DNA from: Nitrosovibrio sp. Nv17
Lineage (GTDB): Bacteria > Pseudomonadota > Gammaproteobacteria > Burkholderiales > Nitrosomonadaceae
Reading direction: 5' to 3'
DNA: 64,000 nucleotides
Assembly: GCF_900119085.1 (NCBI RefSeq)
Contig: NZ_FPIQ01000014.1
Span: 1-64,000, forward strand
Positions 1 through 7,046 of the stretch are shown here, piece after piece (within the stretch, counting starts at the first letter, position 1; each line of letters begins with the position of its first letter). The notes below the pieces were generated by a model that searched no databases, was not told the origin of the DNA, and was given only the letters and a program-made list of their open reading frames with translations. A program made the translations under genes and the position numbers.

Positions 1-65
1 GCTTCCCCAGTGAAGCATCATCTTACTTGCATCACAAACAAAATCTGAATATCTCTGATCATACA

Positions 66-312
66 AGGATGGGTGGAGCGCAGCGTAACCCATCAAAACC
101 TGTGGAAAGTCCCCGTAGCAACCCATCATCGGGATGAACCACCTTGACCCAGCGGTTCCATGAATTCGGTGGGTTGCGCTCCGCTTCACCCACCCTACAA
201 TTTCACCCACTCCCTGAAAGCATCCGTAGGATGGGTGGAGCACAGCGCAACCCATCATTTCTTCCGGAAAACGCCGCGATGGGTTGCATTTCATTCCATC
301 CATCCTGCCTGG
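66..312. repeat. Composite palindromic intergenic repeat, long copy 1
   Basis: This stretch is built of units whose arms read GTAGGATGGGTGGAG and, in inverted order, CCACCCACCCTAC, separated by short linkers, so each unit can fold into a long hairpin. The whole block aligns almost base for base with 1515-1760, with a one-base indel near 207 and scattered substitutions. Shorter copies lie at 1401-1487 and 5041-5104. It has no transposase of its own. Spurious short open frames cross it and should not be called as genes. The family resembles intergenic repeats widespread in Proteobacteria. Confidence 0.8.
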
Positions 313-609
313 TTTGATCTTTTGAAACACTTCCGTATAATCCCAATAAAGTCTATTTATTAACGCACATACCGAAACACAAACCAACGCGACGCTCGGA
401 GCGCCGAAAAGCGCGCTGAAATCCGAACGCATGCCTTGATTCCCGGAAACACGTCCGATTATTCATATTTGTTGCGGAAACCCTCCAATGACCTGGAGTA
501 TTCAATCGTACGCTGCACGATCATTCCCGGCAGTCCTGTGGAATCAGGATGAAGTGCGTGGAGCCGAGGATGTCACCATTCCCAATCGATTCAGTGAGGA
601 CATGAGATC
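313..609. other. Intergenic stretch before the 190-aa gene
   Basis: About 300 bases without a convincing gene. It is less GC-rich than the surrounding DNA. The only clear element is a GAGGA ribosome binding site at 596-600 serving the ATG at 610. No confident promoter could be placed. Confidence 0.4.
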
Positions 610-1182
610 ATGCCGTCGCCATTGAAAGTGGACGAAGACGGGAACTGTCCGGATTGGCGCCCCCATTTCCGGAAGCTCACCCTGACTGACGCGAGGCTCG
701 TCTTTTACAGCCACACCAAGGAGGGCCTCGCGAACTTCTTCCGCGAAAAGTCCGACTTGAAGGTCTGGGGCGGCGACGCCTTTGTGATCTACGCATATCG
801 TGGGCGGTACTCGAAAACGCGTAAGTTCGGCAAGACCGAGATGTACGACTCGATGGATCTCGGCCACAATGGTTGGAAGGCCGGCGTGTTATCGCACGCG
901 GGCGTGGACCTCCCGCTGCCCGAAGGTGTGCAGGACCTGATCGAGGAGGCGCTCCCGCACATCCTGAGTACCTCCCGTTATTATGTCGGTTTTCAGCTCT
1001 TCAAGTCTGGGTCTGTGGGTAAGGATAAGGGCAACTACTCATACCCTCCTGATAAGGCCCACCTCCTGCACGGCCAGAAGACGCTGGAGATACTTACCCA
1101 TGGCAAGAAGGAGATCTCGTTCAAGGATGTGGCGCAGAAGCTGGGCGAAAAGGGTTGGACGGGGATCGTGGATCTTCCCTGA
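610..1182 (+). CDS. Hypothetical protein, 190 aa, cargo between repeats
   Basis: I do not recognise this protein. The ATG at 610 has a GAGGA ribosome binding site nine bases upstream, and codon usage is normal for the region, so it looks real. The product is soluble, with no signal peptide or membrane segment, and rich in aromatic and charged residues (for example FYSHTKEGLANFF near residue 32 and SMDLGHNGWKAG near residue 81). The C-terminal third has a helical, HTH-like spacing (KEISFKDVAQKLGEKGW), which is only suggestive. It stands alone, flanked by long copies of the palindromic repeat at 66-312 and 1511-1760, so it may have arrived as cargo or could be lost by recombination. Confidence 0.65.
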   Translation: MPSPLKVDEDGNCPDWRPHFRKLTLTDARLVFYSHTKEGLANFFREKSDLKVWGGDAFVIYAYRGRYSKTRKFGKTEMYDSMDLGHNGWKAGVLSHAGVDLPLPEGVQDLIEEALPHILSTSRYYVGFQLFKSGSVGKDKGNYSYPPDKAHLLHGQKTLEILTHGKKEISFKDVAQKLGEKGWTGIVDLP

Positions 1183-1328
1183 GATTTCCGGGGGGCGGGC
1201 ATGACTGGCGGCCTGGCGTGTCCCGCGCGCGCCGGCTGGTCTACGTGAACGTCATCGATCTCAAGGTGCGCGCACCGGATTGCCTGCCGCTCTCGGCGCG
1301 GAATCGGCAATGCGACGTCCGCCTGTTC

Positions 1329-1394
1329 CTAGGCCTTCCTGAAACGCGCCTTGACGGCCTCCGCCTCGGAGTCCTTCTTCTGCGCGCGCAGCAT
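1329..1394 (-). pseudogene. Possible C-terminal gene remnant
   Basis: On the minus strand a 21-codon frame encodes MLRAQKKDSEAEAVKARFRK followed by Ala and stop. It resembles the last residues of TPR-type or similar helical proteins (ALRAQGK..EAE..KARF pattern). No upstream part of such a gene survives because the repeat at 1401 begins immediately beside it. It may be a relic truncated by repeat insertion, or chance. Confidence 0.2.
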
Positions 1395-1400
1395 CCGTAG

Positions 1401-1487
1401 CATCCGTAGGATGGGTGGAGCGCAGCGCAACCCATCATCTCCCGCAGAACGCCGCGGTGGGTTGCATTTCATTCCACCCACCCTACC
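1401..1487. repeat. Palindromic intergenic repeat, short copy
   Basis: A single unit with the arms CATCCGTAGGATGGGTGGAG and CCACCCACCCTACC around a core containing CAACCCATC and GGTGGGTTGC. It matches the second half of the long copies and lies only 24 bases before the long copy at 1511, so this area holds tandem insertions of the same element. Confidence 0.75.
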
Positions 1488-1510
1488 ACCACCCGCCGCA
1501 TCCGTAGCAT

Positions 1511-1760
1511 CCGTAGGATGGGTGGAGCGCAGCGTAACCCATCAAAACCTGTGGAAAGTCCCCGTAGCAACCCATCATCGGGATGAACCATCTTGACCCA
1601 TCGGTTCCATGAATTCGGTGGGTTGCGCTCCGCTTCACCCACCCTACAATTTCACTTCACTCCCCGATAACATCCGTAGGATGGATGGAGCGCAGCGCAA
1701 CCCATCATCTCCCACAGAACGCCGCGGTGGGTTGCATTTCATTCCACCCACCCTACCTGA
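1511..1760. repeat. Composite palindromic intergenic repeat, long copy 2
   Basis: Direct repeat of 66-312, offset 1449-1450 bases, with near identity over about 245 bases. The right edge (CCACCCACCCTACCTGA) abuts the codons of a truncated resolvase on the minus strand, showing that the repeat arrived inside or against that gene. Confidence 0.8.
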
Positions 1761-1814
1761 CTGAACATCGAGATTCTGATCTTCGGTGGAGACGCGGGCA
1801 TACCGGATCTTCAT
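1761..1814 (-). pseudogene. Serine resolvase/invertase N-terminal fragment
   Basis: Read on the minus strand from the ATG at 1814, the frame gives MKIRYARVSTEDQNLDVQ. This is the hallmark N-terminus of Tn3-family and related serine recombinases: the Y-A-R-V-S-T strand carries the catalytic serine, followed by the DQN-L-Q helix. After 18 residues the frame runs straight into the palindromic repeat and the rest of the usual roughly 180-aa protein is missing. It is therefore a dead relic of a transposon or inversion system. An in-frame ATG at 1826 would add four residues (MRPG). Confidence 0.7.
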
Positions 1815-2129
1815 CCCAGGCCGCATCCCTTCTCATGCCGTACACCTGCCAACATGCACATGGAACGGGACTGGCGCCCTCCGTACGTTCCAGAAAGGAA
1901 CCTTTTAGGGATTATACTGAAGCGCTTAAAAAGATCAAGAAAATCCGAGCCCATTCCTTATCGGGCTCTTCTTTTCTTCACCATCCCAAAGACGTTCCTT
2001 TGTTGGACGATGCGCACACCCCGATCACAACCGTTCGAGATCCACGGGCACGAAATCAGCATCTCCCTGCAACGAATCCACCGGCGGGTGAATCCCCGGT
2101 TCCTTGACGCAAAAATTTGGAGGCTGTGG
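1815..2129. other. Intergenic stretch before the PEP-CTERM gene
   Basis: About 315 bases with no convincing gene. A TATACT hexamer at 1913-1918 could be a -10 element, without a good -35. A hairpin with a T-rich tail follows at 1947-1975. The GGAGG ribosome binding site of the next gene is at 2119-2123. Confidence 0.35.
1947..1975 (+). terminator. Candidate intrinsic terminator
   Basis: Inverted repeat GAGCCC (1947-1952) and GGGCTC (1963-1968) with a ten-base loop, followed by TTCTTTTCTT. It is preceded by an A-rich stretch. No gene on the plus strand ends just before it, so it may end an upstream untranslated RNA starting near the TATACT at 1913, or be a relic. The stem is only 6 bp. Confidence 0.35.
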
Positions 2130-2933
2130 ATGAAAACCAATATTAAATTGTTCGTAGTTTTATCTTCCGCGTTAATCGGTTATACGACTTCAAGCATGGC
2201 CGTAGCAGCAAATGTAACTTTTACGGATAGTACTTTTAATCTTTCAGATTATTCAATTTCAAAATATCAAAATTCCAACATCATAGACGTCACGGTAAGC
2301 CAAACTTCATCAGGAAATCCGGGCCCTGCTCTTCAAATTGAAATACATTTCCCCAGGACATTTGAAAGCGTAATTAATGCTTCACAATACTTAATAAATA
2401 CCACTTTTCGCTATGATCCCAGCGTTCAAGGGGAGATAGATTCAATTAGCGTATCATCAGATTTGCAAGGTGTAGTCATCCAGAACGGGGCGTCTGTTCC
2501 CTTCAATCCTGTTGGCGGCAGGAACGGAGGTGGTTTAATGTTAATAAAACAAGGAGAACAGCTTTACACCAATCTACTTGGTGCAGGTTCCCCTGTTGTC
2601 GGAGGCAACAACTTTGGCTTTACACACGCTGATGGGCTTAAGGCGTCGGATTTTGGGCTCATCACCAATCTTGTCACTATACAAATAGATAATACACGGC
2701 ATCCCAGCTTTACCAGCGGTGTTTTGGAATTTGGATTTCCAATGGGTCTTTATGGTACAAACTTATTCGGATTTCCCGAGACTACTGGCATTGTAACGAT
2801 AGATAATCTGAGCTTTACCGTTTCTTCCGTGCCCGAGCCCGAGACCTACGCCATGCTGCTGGCCGGGCTCGGTCTGGTTGGCTTTGTCGCGCGCCGCGGA
2901 AAGCGCTCCCGAAAAGCAATGGCCAGCAGGTAG
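2130..2933 (+). CDS. PEP-CTERM sorting domain protein
   Basis: Secreted protein of 267 aa predicted to be processed by exosortase. The start at 2130 has a GGAGG ribosome binding site at 2119-2123 and is followed directly by a signal peptide (residues 1 to about 27, hydrophobic core LFVVLSSALIGYTT). The middle is Asn/Ser/Thr-rich and beta-like, as expected of a surface or matrix protein. The C-terminus carries the full tripartite signal: VPEPETYA, a hydrophobic helix (MLLAGLGLVGFVA) and a basic tail (RRGKR), near residues 234-258. The frame is open further upstream, but that part has no signal sequence or Shine-Dalgarno. The ectodomain is markedly AT-rich while the sorting tail is GC-rich like the host. 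No exosortase gene is in the window. Confidence 0.9.
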   Translation: MKTNIKLFVVLSSALIGYTTSSMAVAANVTFTDSTFNLSDYSISKYQNSNIIDVTVSQTSSGNPGPALQIEIHFPRTFESVINASQYLINTTFRYDPSVQGEIDSISVSSDLQGVVIQNGASVPFNPVGGRNGGGLMLIKQGEQLYTNLLGAGSPVVGGNNFGFTHADGLKASDFGLITNLVTIQIDNTRHPSFTSGVLEFGFPMGLYGTNLFGFPETTGIVTIDNLSFTVSSVPEPETYAMLLAGLGLVGFVARRGKRSRKAMASR

Positions 2934-3177
2934 CACTGCCCCGCGAGGATGGCCGCTGCCGGGTTTTGCGGTAACGAAAGGGAAGACATGGGATTCCCGG
3001 TGGCCGGGACAGCCAGAAGACCGGTTGTCCCGGCCACCGGCCGGCCTGATCTCGATCTCCTGCCCCTTCGAGAGCCGTGGAGCACGGTATCGACTCATGG
3101 CCCACAGACGCACCGGACGGTCGGCCCGATCCCACGAGGCATGCCCGGATTCGTGCGGAAGCGGCCGCGCCGCCCCG

Positions 3178-3411
3178 TCAATGCGTGCCGGACAGCGCGT
3201 CGGGATCGTCGTCCACCCAGGCCCGCGCTTCCGCATGGGCTGCGCTCCGGGCTTCCGCCTCATCCGCGACCGGCGGGGAAAAGCTTTCGTAGACCACCAC
3301 GTTCTCCCGGTCGAGAATCCTGTATCGCCCGTTCCACAGGTTGACGGTGTCGTCATGTTCCAGGCTGACCATGACTTTGTATCCCTTGTATTCGGTCTGA
3401 TCGATCTTCAT
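3178..3411 (-). CDS. Conserved small hypothetical protein, 77 aa
   Basis: Small soluble protein starting at the ATG at 3411, chosen because AGGAGG lies just upstream on the minus strand (about 3414-3419). The frame is open further upstream but without a ribosome binding site. The sequence begins MKIDQTEYKGYKVMVSLEHD, then alternates hydrophobic strands (RYRILDRENVVVYESF) and ends in an acidic, Ala-rich helix (EAEARSAAHAEARAWVDDD). It looks like a small alpha/beta single-domain protein of unknown function. It lies downstream of ycgR on the same strand with a gap of about 180 bases. Confidence 0.65.
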   Translation of the reverse strand: MKIDQTEYKGYKVMVSLEHDDTVNLWNGRYRILDRENVVVYESFSPPVADEAEARSAAHAEARAWVDDDPDALSGTH

Positions 3412-3594
3412 TCGGCCTCCTGCCGTTTCACGCGCCCGAGGCGCACGCCCATCCGGCTGTGCGCGACATTTCCACACCGCATGCCACGCTGCCGGAAAAT
3501 CGCTTCCATGATGAAGAAAACGGGGCGGATGCTCCGTTCGATGGGCAACACTGCGCGCCGTGCCGCGGGCGGGGCACGGGGGCACGGGCCGCGG

Positions 3595-4320
3595 CTAGCG
3601 CACTCGATTGCGCTCCAGTTCCAGCCTGTTGATGTAGCGCTGGACCATGGACAGCATATACTCCTGCGGGTCGACGTACACGCACCGGATGCGCTGACCC
3701 GGCTGGCGGAAATCCCGGGAGGCGTCGCACACCTGCAGGTTGGCCCTGGCCGCGCCCACGCCGGGTAATTCCATCAGGCAATCGCGATAGATGACGCCTT
3801 CCTTGAACTCGATGGCGGAGTGCGTGTCGATGATCGCCACGCCGCCACGGCTGATGTCGTGCAGGGCGACCTCCACGGCCGGCGGGACATCCCGCTTCCG
3901 GACAGGGAGCGGGATGATACACTTTGCCGGGACGATCTCCGGCACGCTGGCCCGGAAGTATTCCCTCTTCTGGATGCGCAGCAGCGTCTCCGGCACGGGC
4001 ATGAGAAACACGTCGCGTCCGTTGATCCGGGCCTTCTCCACGTCGTCGCACTCGAACTGTATCTTCACGCCGTCGGGAAACGTCGTGATATTCAGCTTCT
4101 CGGCCTTCAGCACTCGTCCCAGGGCATCGTCGCTGCCACAGTCGAGCGCCAGCGTACGTTGCTCGGCATCGATATCGATGATCGTCGTCAGCACGGGATC
4201 CTTGCCGTCGCCGCATTGACAGGTCAGCAACGACCCCGTGCGCATGACGGACTTCAGGATGGAGAGAATTCCCGTTCCGGAATAGATGCGGTACGACTCG
4301 TTGTCACCCTGCTCTGGCAT
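3595..4320 (-). CDS. ycgR: YcgR-type flagellar brake, PilZ c-di-GMP receptor
   Basis: Cytoplasmic c-di-GMP receptor of 241 aa with an N-terminal YcgR domain (about residues 10-110) and a C-terminal PilZ domain (about 115-235). Both c-di-GMP binding signatures are present: RxxxR as R119-E-Y-F-R123, and the D/N-x-S-x-x-G motif as D155-I-S-R-G-G160. In the family, the ligand-bound form binds the flagellar motor and slows swimming. The length matches E. coli YcgR (244 aa). No flagellar genes are in the window, but the Wsp-like cluster at 8-18.6 kb, with its EAL output protein, would be a natural source of changes in its ligand. Confidence 0.85.
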   Translation of the reverse strand: MPEQGDNESYRIYSGTGILSILKSVMRTGSLLTCQCGDGKDPVLTTIIDIDAEQRTLALDCGSDDALGRVLKAEKLNITTFPDGVKIQFECDDVEKARINGRDVFLMPVPETLLRIQKREYFRASVPEIVPAKCIIPLPVRKRDVPPAVEVALHDISRGGVAIIDTHSAIEFKEGVIYRDCLMELPGVGAARANLQVCDASRDFRQPGQRIRCVYVDPQEYMLSMVQRYINRLELERNRVR

Positions 4321-4390
4321 GGCCGGCTGATGCGAAAATGGTGCGCTAACCTGAACCCAGGTCCCGACGCTGCTGATTTTCTGCGTCCCT

Positions 4391-4591
4391 ATGAATCACG
4401 TCAATGAAAATTTTCTGTCATACTCACAAAAATTTTTCAAAAAGTTCAAAAATTTCGGAACTTTCCATATTGACGTCAGTCAAATTTTCGCGGTTGGGTT
4501 GCCCATGTTTGTAGTATGGTCATTTCCGAGCATCCTGCCCGTATACGATAAATACCTGAAAGCAAAGGAGATGTTTAGGGAGGCGTACTGA
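4391..4591 (+). CDS. Possible small hypothetical protein, 66 aa
   Basis: An AT-rich open frame with a basic, Phe/Lys-rich N-terminus (SYSQKFFKKFKNF) and one hydrophobic segment (IFAVGLPMFVVWSF) near residues 32-45. It lacks a Shine-Dalgarno sequence before the ATG. Base composition departs strongly from the neighbours. It may instead be the leader and promoter region of the 26-aa gene at 4666; a TTGACG hexamer occurs at 4470-4475. Confidence 0.3.
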   Translation: MNHVNENFLSYSQKFFKKFKNFGTFHIDVSQIFAVGLPMFVVWSFPSILPVYDKYLKAKEMFREAY

Positions 4592-4665
4592 CCAGACTTA
4601 GAGAACGAGGCACGACATGTGGATGGTCAAATTCTTGAGCATCTCGATCCTTAAAGGAGGTAATC

Positions 4666-4746
4666 ATGGAACTGACAATTCTCGTAGTAGGCATAGTCGC
4701 CGTGGGTCTGTGGTTCTTTCTGTCCAAAGATGGACGGCATGAATAG
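4666..4746 (+). CDS. Single-pass membrane microprotein, 26 aa
   Basis: A 27-codon frame with a near-perfect ribosome binding site (AAAGGAGG at 4653-4660, five bases before the ATG). The product is MELTILVVGIVAVGLWFFLS followed by KDGRHE. This is one hydrophobic helix with a short charged C-terminal tail, so it probably sits in the inner membrane. I do not recognise the family. The ribosome binding site and clean helix argue that it is translated. A hairpin (CCCTGC 4761-4766 with GCAGGG 4779-4784) follows the stop codon, without a T-tract. Confidence 0.6.
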   Translation: MELTILVVGIVAVGLWFFLSKDGRHE

Positions 4747-5040
4747 AACCGAGCCTGTAACCCTGCACAGGAAAAGCAGCAGGGATAATCTTCTGGCTTC
4801 GCATACTCGACGAAACCAGGACTGACAGTTTTCCTAGCCGGTGCTCTTTCCGTGATCCCTCGGGAGCATCGGCTTTCTTTCACCTGTTTCCATCCCGCAA
4901 CAAGGAAGTCCCATCCACGCCCCGGTATCGTTCTCGCCGGGCCTCGCCCCCTTCCCGCGCCTGGGGCCGCAGGCGAAAATTTCTGGTCCGCCGCGGGATG
5001 GCGTGGAGCGGATCAACAGGGGCAGGATCGGTGGCGTGCA
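4747..5040. other. Intergenic stretch
   Basis: Between the microprotein and the repeat at 5041 there is no credible gene. The only structure noticed is the hairpin at 4761-4784. Confidence 0.4.
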
Positions 5041-5104
5041 GCAACCCATCATCTCCCGCAGAACGCAGTGCGATGGATGCATTTCATTCCACCCATCCTG
5101 CCTG
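5041..5104. repeat. Palindromic intergenic repeat, diverged partial copy
   Basis: Matches the right half of the units at 1401-1487 and 1700-1757: CAACCCATCATCTCCCGCAG, then a diverged GATGGATGC, then ATTTCATTCCACCCATCCTG. The left arm is lost. It adjoins the 3' end of the membrane protein gene at 5134. Confidence 0.7.
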
Positions 5105-5133
5105 GCCGCCGCTGCGGGCGGGGGTTTTTCCCC

Positions 5134-5388
5134 TCAGTCCCGGTGCGCCTCCGCGTTGACGGCACCGCCCTCGCTGTGGGGATGGCGCAGCTGCGCCAGC
5201 AGATGTGCGGATACGTTCATGACGAAGGGCACCAGCAGGATCGCAACGACGAGCACGAGCAGGATCGTATGCACCCCGACTTCGGTTTCGCCACGCGCCA
5301 CCCTCCTGAAGAATCCCATGCACAGGTAGATCAGGCCGATCGCCAGCAGCAGGCCGAGGATCAGGTAGTCCATTCCGTTCGTGAACAT
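5134..5388 (-). CDS. Small two-helix membrane protein
   Basis: 84-aa protein with two clear membrane helices (YLILGLLLAIGLIYLCMGFF and TILLVLVVAILLVPFVM) joined by a short charged loop (RRVARGETEVG), and a His/Glu-rich hydrophilic tail. The start at 5388 (MFTNGMDYL) is preceded by a modest GGGAG. Position 5373 is an alternative, and the frame stays open to 5460 without a good ribosome binding site. The family is not recognised. It is encoded alone, with a repeat remnant just past its stop codon. Confidence 0.5.
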   Translation of the reverse strand: MFTNGMDYLILGLLLAIGLIYLCMGFFRRVARGETEVGVHTILLVLVVAILLVPFVMNVSAHLLAQLRHPHSEGGAVNAEAHRD

Positions 5389-5639
5389 TGGTTTCCGGAT
5401 GCTCCCGACCCACTTCGCCTTGCGCGCGCCCGAAAGGCAACGCCGCTCATCGTACCACACCCACCCTGGATACGGAGCATAGCGGATCCATAGATCTGAG
5501 ATTCTTGTGAGGAGTCATAGGGCCAGCGCATGAATGATTGAACAGGACGGTGGATCTACCAATATCACATAAAATGATTAAAATGATCATGCCACTTGCG
5601 AAACAGCATGGCAGCCGGCGTCCTGTCATACATATCCAC
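5389..5639. other. Intergenic stretch before the small-RNA candidate
   Basis: No convincing gene. The central part (about 5530-5600) is AT-rich and could hold a promoter reading toward 5736, but no well-spaced -35/-10 pair was found. Confidence 0.35.
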
Positions 5640-5760
5640 AATACGTTTGATGATGAACGCCTTCTCCAAATAATAATCCGCGTCGAACGCCGACGCATCT
5701 CCTCTTTCTCCTCTCTCCTCTATCCTCTCTCTGCACCCGCCGCCTCCCGGCGGGTTTTTA
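5640..5760 (+). ncRNA. Candidate small RNA with anti-Shine-Dalgarno CCUCC motifs
   Basis: No protein gene on the plus strand ends here, yet a strong intrinsic terminator lies at 5736-5759. The 30-odd bases before it are almost pure pyrimidine (5699-5732) and repeat CTCCT/CCTC several times. The terminator loop itself is CCTCC. These motifs are complementary to ribosome binding sites, a design known from some proteobacterial small RNAs that expose C/U-rich loops. The 5' end is unknown and the start given is arbitrary. It could instead be only the terminator of a longer untranslated transcript. Confidence 0.35.
5736..5759 (+). terminator. Intrinsic terminator
   Basis: Perfect 7-bp GC stem CCCGCCG (5736-5742) and CGGCGGG (5748-5754) with loop CCTCC, followed by TTTTT. 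This is a textbook rho-independent terminator reading on the plus strand, about 20 bases beyond which the convergent EamA gene ends. Confidence 0.75.
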
Positions 5761-5778
5761 TTGTCGTCGCGATGACGC

Positions 5779-6663
5779 TCAGTCCAATGGAGCGGCGCCG
5801 GAACCGGAATGGCGGCGTGCGCCGATCACGCACGCCACGACCGCTACGGCCGTGCCCAGCATGCCCGCCTCGATGGGTTCGTGCAGCAGGACGGCTGCCA
5901 GCAGCATGCCCAGGAAGGGCTGCAGCAGCTGCAACTGGCTGACGGCGGCGATGCCGTCCTGCGCCAGTCCGCGATACCAGAAAATGAATCCGATCAGCAT
6001 GCTGAACAAGGATACGTAAGCCAGGGAAATCCAGGCGGGCATGCCGATCTGCTGCCAGGTCGGCGGCTGGGTCATGATGCTCAGCACCGCTGTCAGCGGC
6101 AGCGACAGCACCAGCGCCCAGGAAATCACCTGCCAGCCGCCCAGATGACGCGACAGGCGTCCGCCCTCCGCATAGCCGTAGCCGCAGGTCATGACGGCCA
6201 TCAGCATCAGCAAATCCCCCTGCATGGATGTAGGCAGGCTATGCGTCAGCGCGAACCCGGCCACGCAGAGGCCGCCCGCCGTGGCGAACAGCCAGAAGGC
6301 CGGGGGCAGGCGTTCACCGCCCCGCAGCACGCCAAAGATCGCAGTGGCCAGCGGGAGCAGGCCCACGAAGACGAGCGAGCGGGCGGCCGTGATGTGCTGC
6401 AAAGCCAGGGCGCTGCACAATGGAAACCCGACCACCACGCCGCATGCCACCAGCAGCAGGCTGGCGATATCGCCATGCCCCGGGCGTTCTGCCTTCAGGA
6501 TGCGCAGCAGGAACAAGGCCAGCACCCCTGCAATCGCAGCCCGCATCGCCGTCAGGAAGATCGGGTCGAAATCGACCACCGCCACGCGGGTCGCCGGCAG
6601 CGAGCCGCTGAAGATCATGACGCCGATGAAACCATTGAGCCAGCCGCCGGAGGCCTGCTTCAC
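5779..6663 (-). CDS. EamA/DMT-family inner membrane transporter
   Basis: 294-aa protein with about ten hydrophobic helices in two EamA repeats (roughly residues 8-135 and 150-285), the drug/metabolite transporter layout. Family marks include the GLLPLATAIFGVLRGGERL region at the end of the first repeat and the QLQLLQPFLGMLLAAVLLHE region in the second. Substrates of such exporters vary, and nothing here fixes one. The start is GTG at 6663 with a G-rich but weak ribosome binding site. It is transcribed away from a shared 383-base regulatory region that holds a Fur box at 6851-6869, so iron may control it. Confidence 0.8.
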   Translation of the reverse strand: MKQASGGWLNGFIGVMIFSGSLPATRVAVVDFDPIFLTAMRAAIAGVLALFLLRILKAERPGHGDIASLLLVACGVVVGFPLCSALALQHITAARSLVFVGLLPLATAIFGVLRGGERLPPAFWLFATAGGLCVAGFALTHSLPTSMQGDLLMLMAVMTCGYGYAEGGRLSRHLGGWQVISWALVLSLPLTAVLSIMTQPPTWQQIGMPAWISLAYVSLFSMLIGFIFWYRGLAQDGIAAVSQLQLLQPFLGMLLAAVLLHEPIEAGMLGTAVAVVACVIGARRHSGSGAAPLD

Positions 6664-7046
6664 TCCGCCCCCGGCGGTCGCGGCCCCGGAAGCCGTTTTC
6701 CCCGGTCGCCGGCTTCCTGCCGCGGGTGGATCGCTGCCCTCCCCGCGGCGCCGATGCCAGGATTCGCGGCCGCCTCCAGCCGCGCGGACGCCCGGTGGAA
6801 GATTTCCCGATCGGGTATTGCAATTGCCGGGGCATTCATTGTATTATAATGATAATAGTTCTCATTATCATTCCATGACTTCAAAACATCCTGCGCCTGG
6901 CGCCCTGAAAATGGAACGACCGAAGGACAATCCGCACTTCCCGAACCGTGCAGCCGCCATGATACGTCCATTCTGCATCTTCCTCCATGCATACCGGCCG
7001 TCGCGGACGATCGCCCTGCCACCCAGCAAAGTAAAACGGAGATAGC
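6664..7046. other. Divergent regulatory region with Fur box
   Basis: 383 bases between the divergent EamA and DUF2325 genes. A TATAAT at 6845-6850 on the plus strand overlaps the left side of the Fur box. No gene was supported: a frame at 6875-7045 lacks a ribosome binding site and family similarity. Confidence 0.5.
6851..6869. promoter_or_regulatory. Fur box
   Basis: GATAATAGTTCTCATTATC matches 15 of the 19 bases of the classical Fur consensus GATAATGATAATCATTATC, with both outer arms perfect. It overlaps a TATAAT -10 hexamer at 6845-6850. Fur with iron would block this promoter, so the DUF2325 gene at 7047, and perhaps the EamA gene, should be iron-repressed. Confidence 0.75.

Noticed and set aside
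160-363. 67-codon frame and similar short frames across the repeat copies
   Set aside because: Translation of palindromic repeat sequence (WVEHSATHHF-type strings) that recurs in every copy; not a gene.
5447-5698. 83-codon minus-strand frame
   Set aside because: Arg-rich N-terminus, no ribosome binding site, and it overlaps the terminator-bearing small-RNA candidate; no family resemblance.
6930-7030. Minus-strand frame reading LLGGRAIVRDGRYAWRKMQN, resembling the end of hemin-uptake protein HemP near a Fur box
   Set aside because: It points toward the Fur box rather than away from it, lacks a start with a ribosome binding site and the conserved LILTK ending, and runs on through the promoter region.
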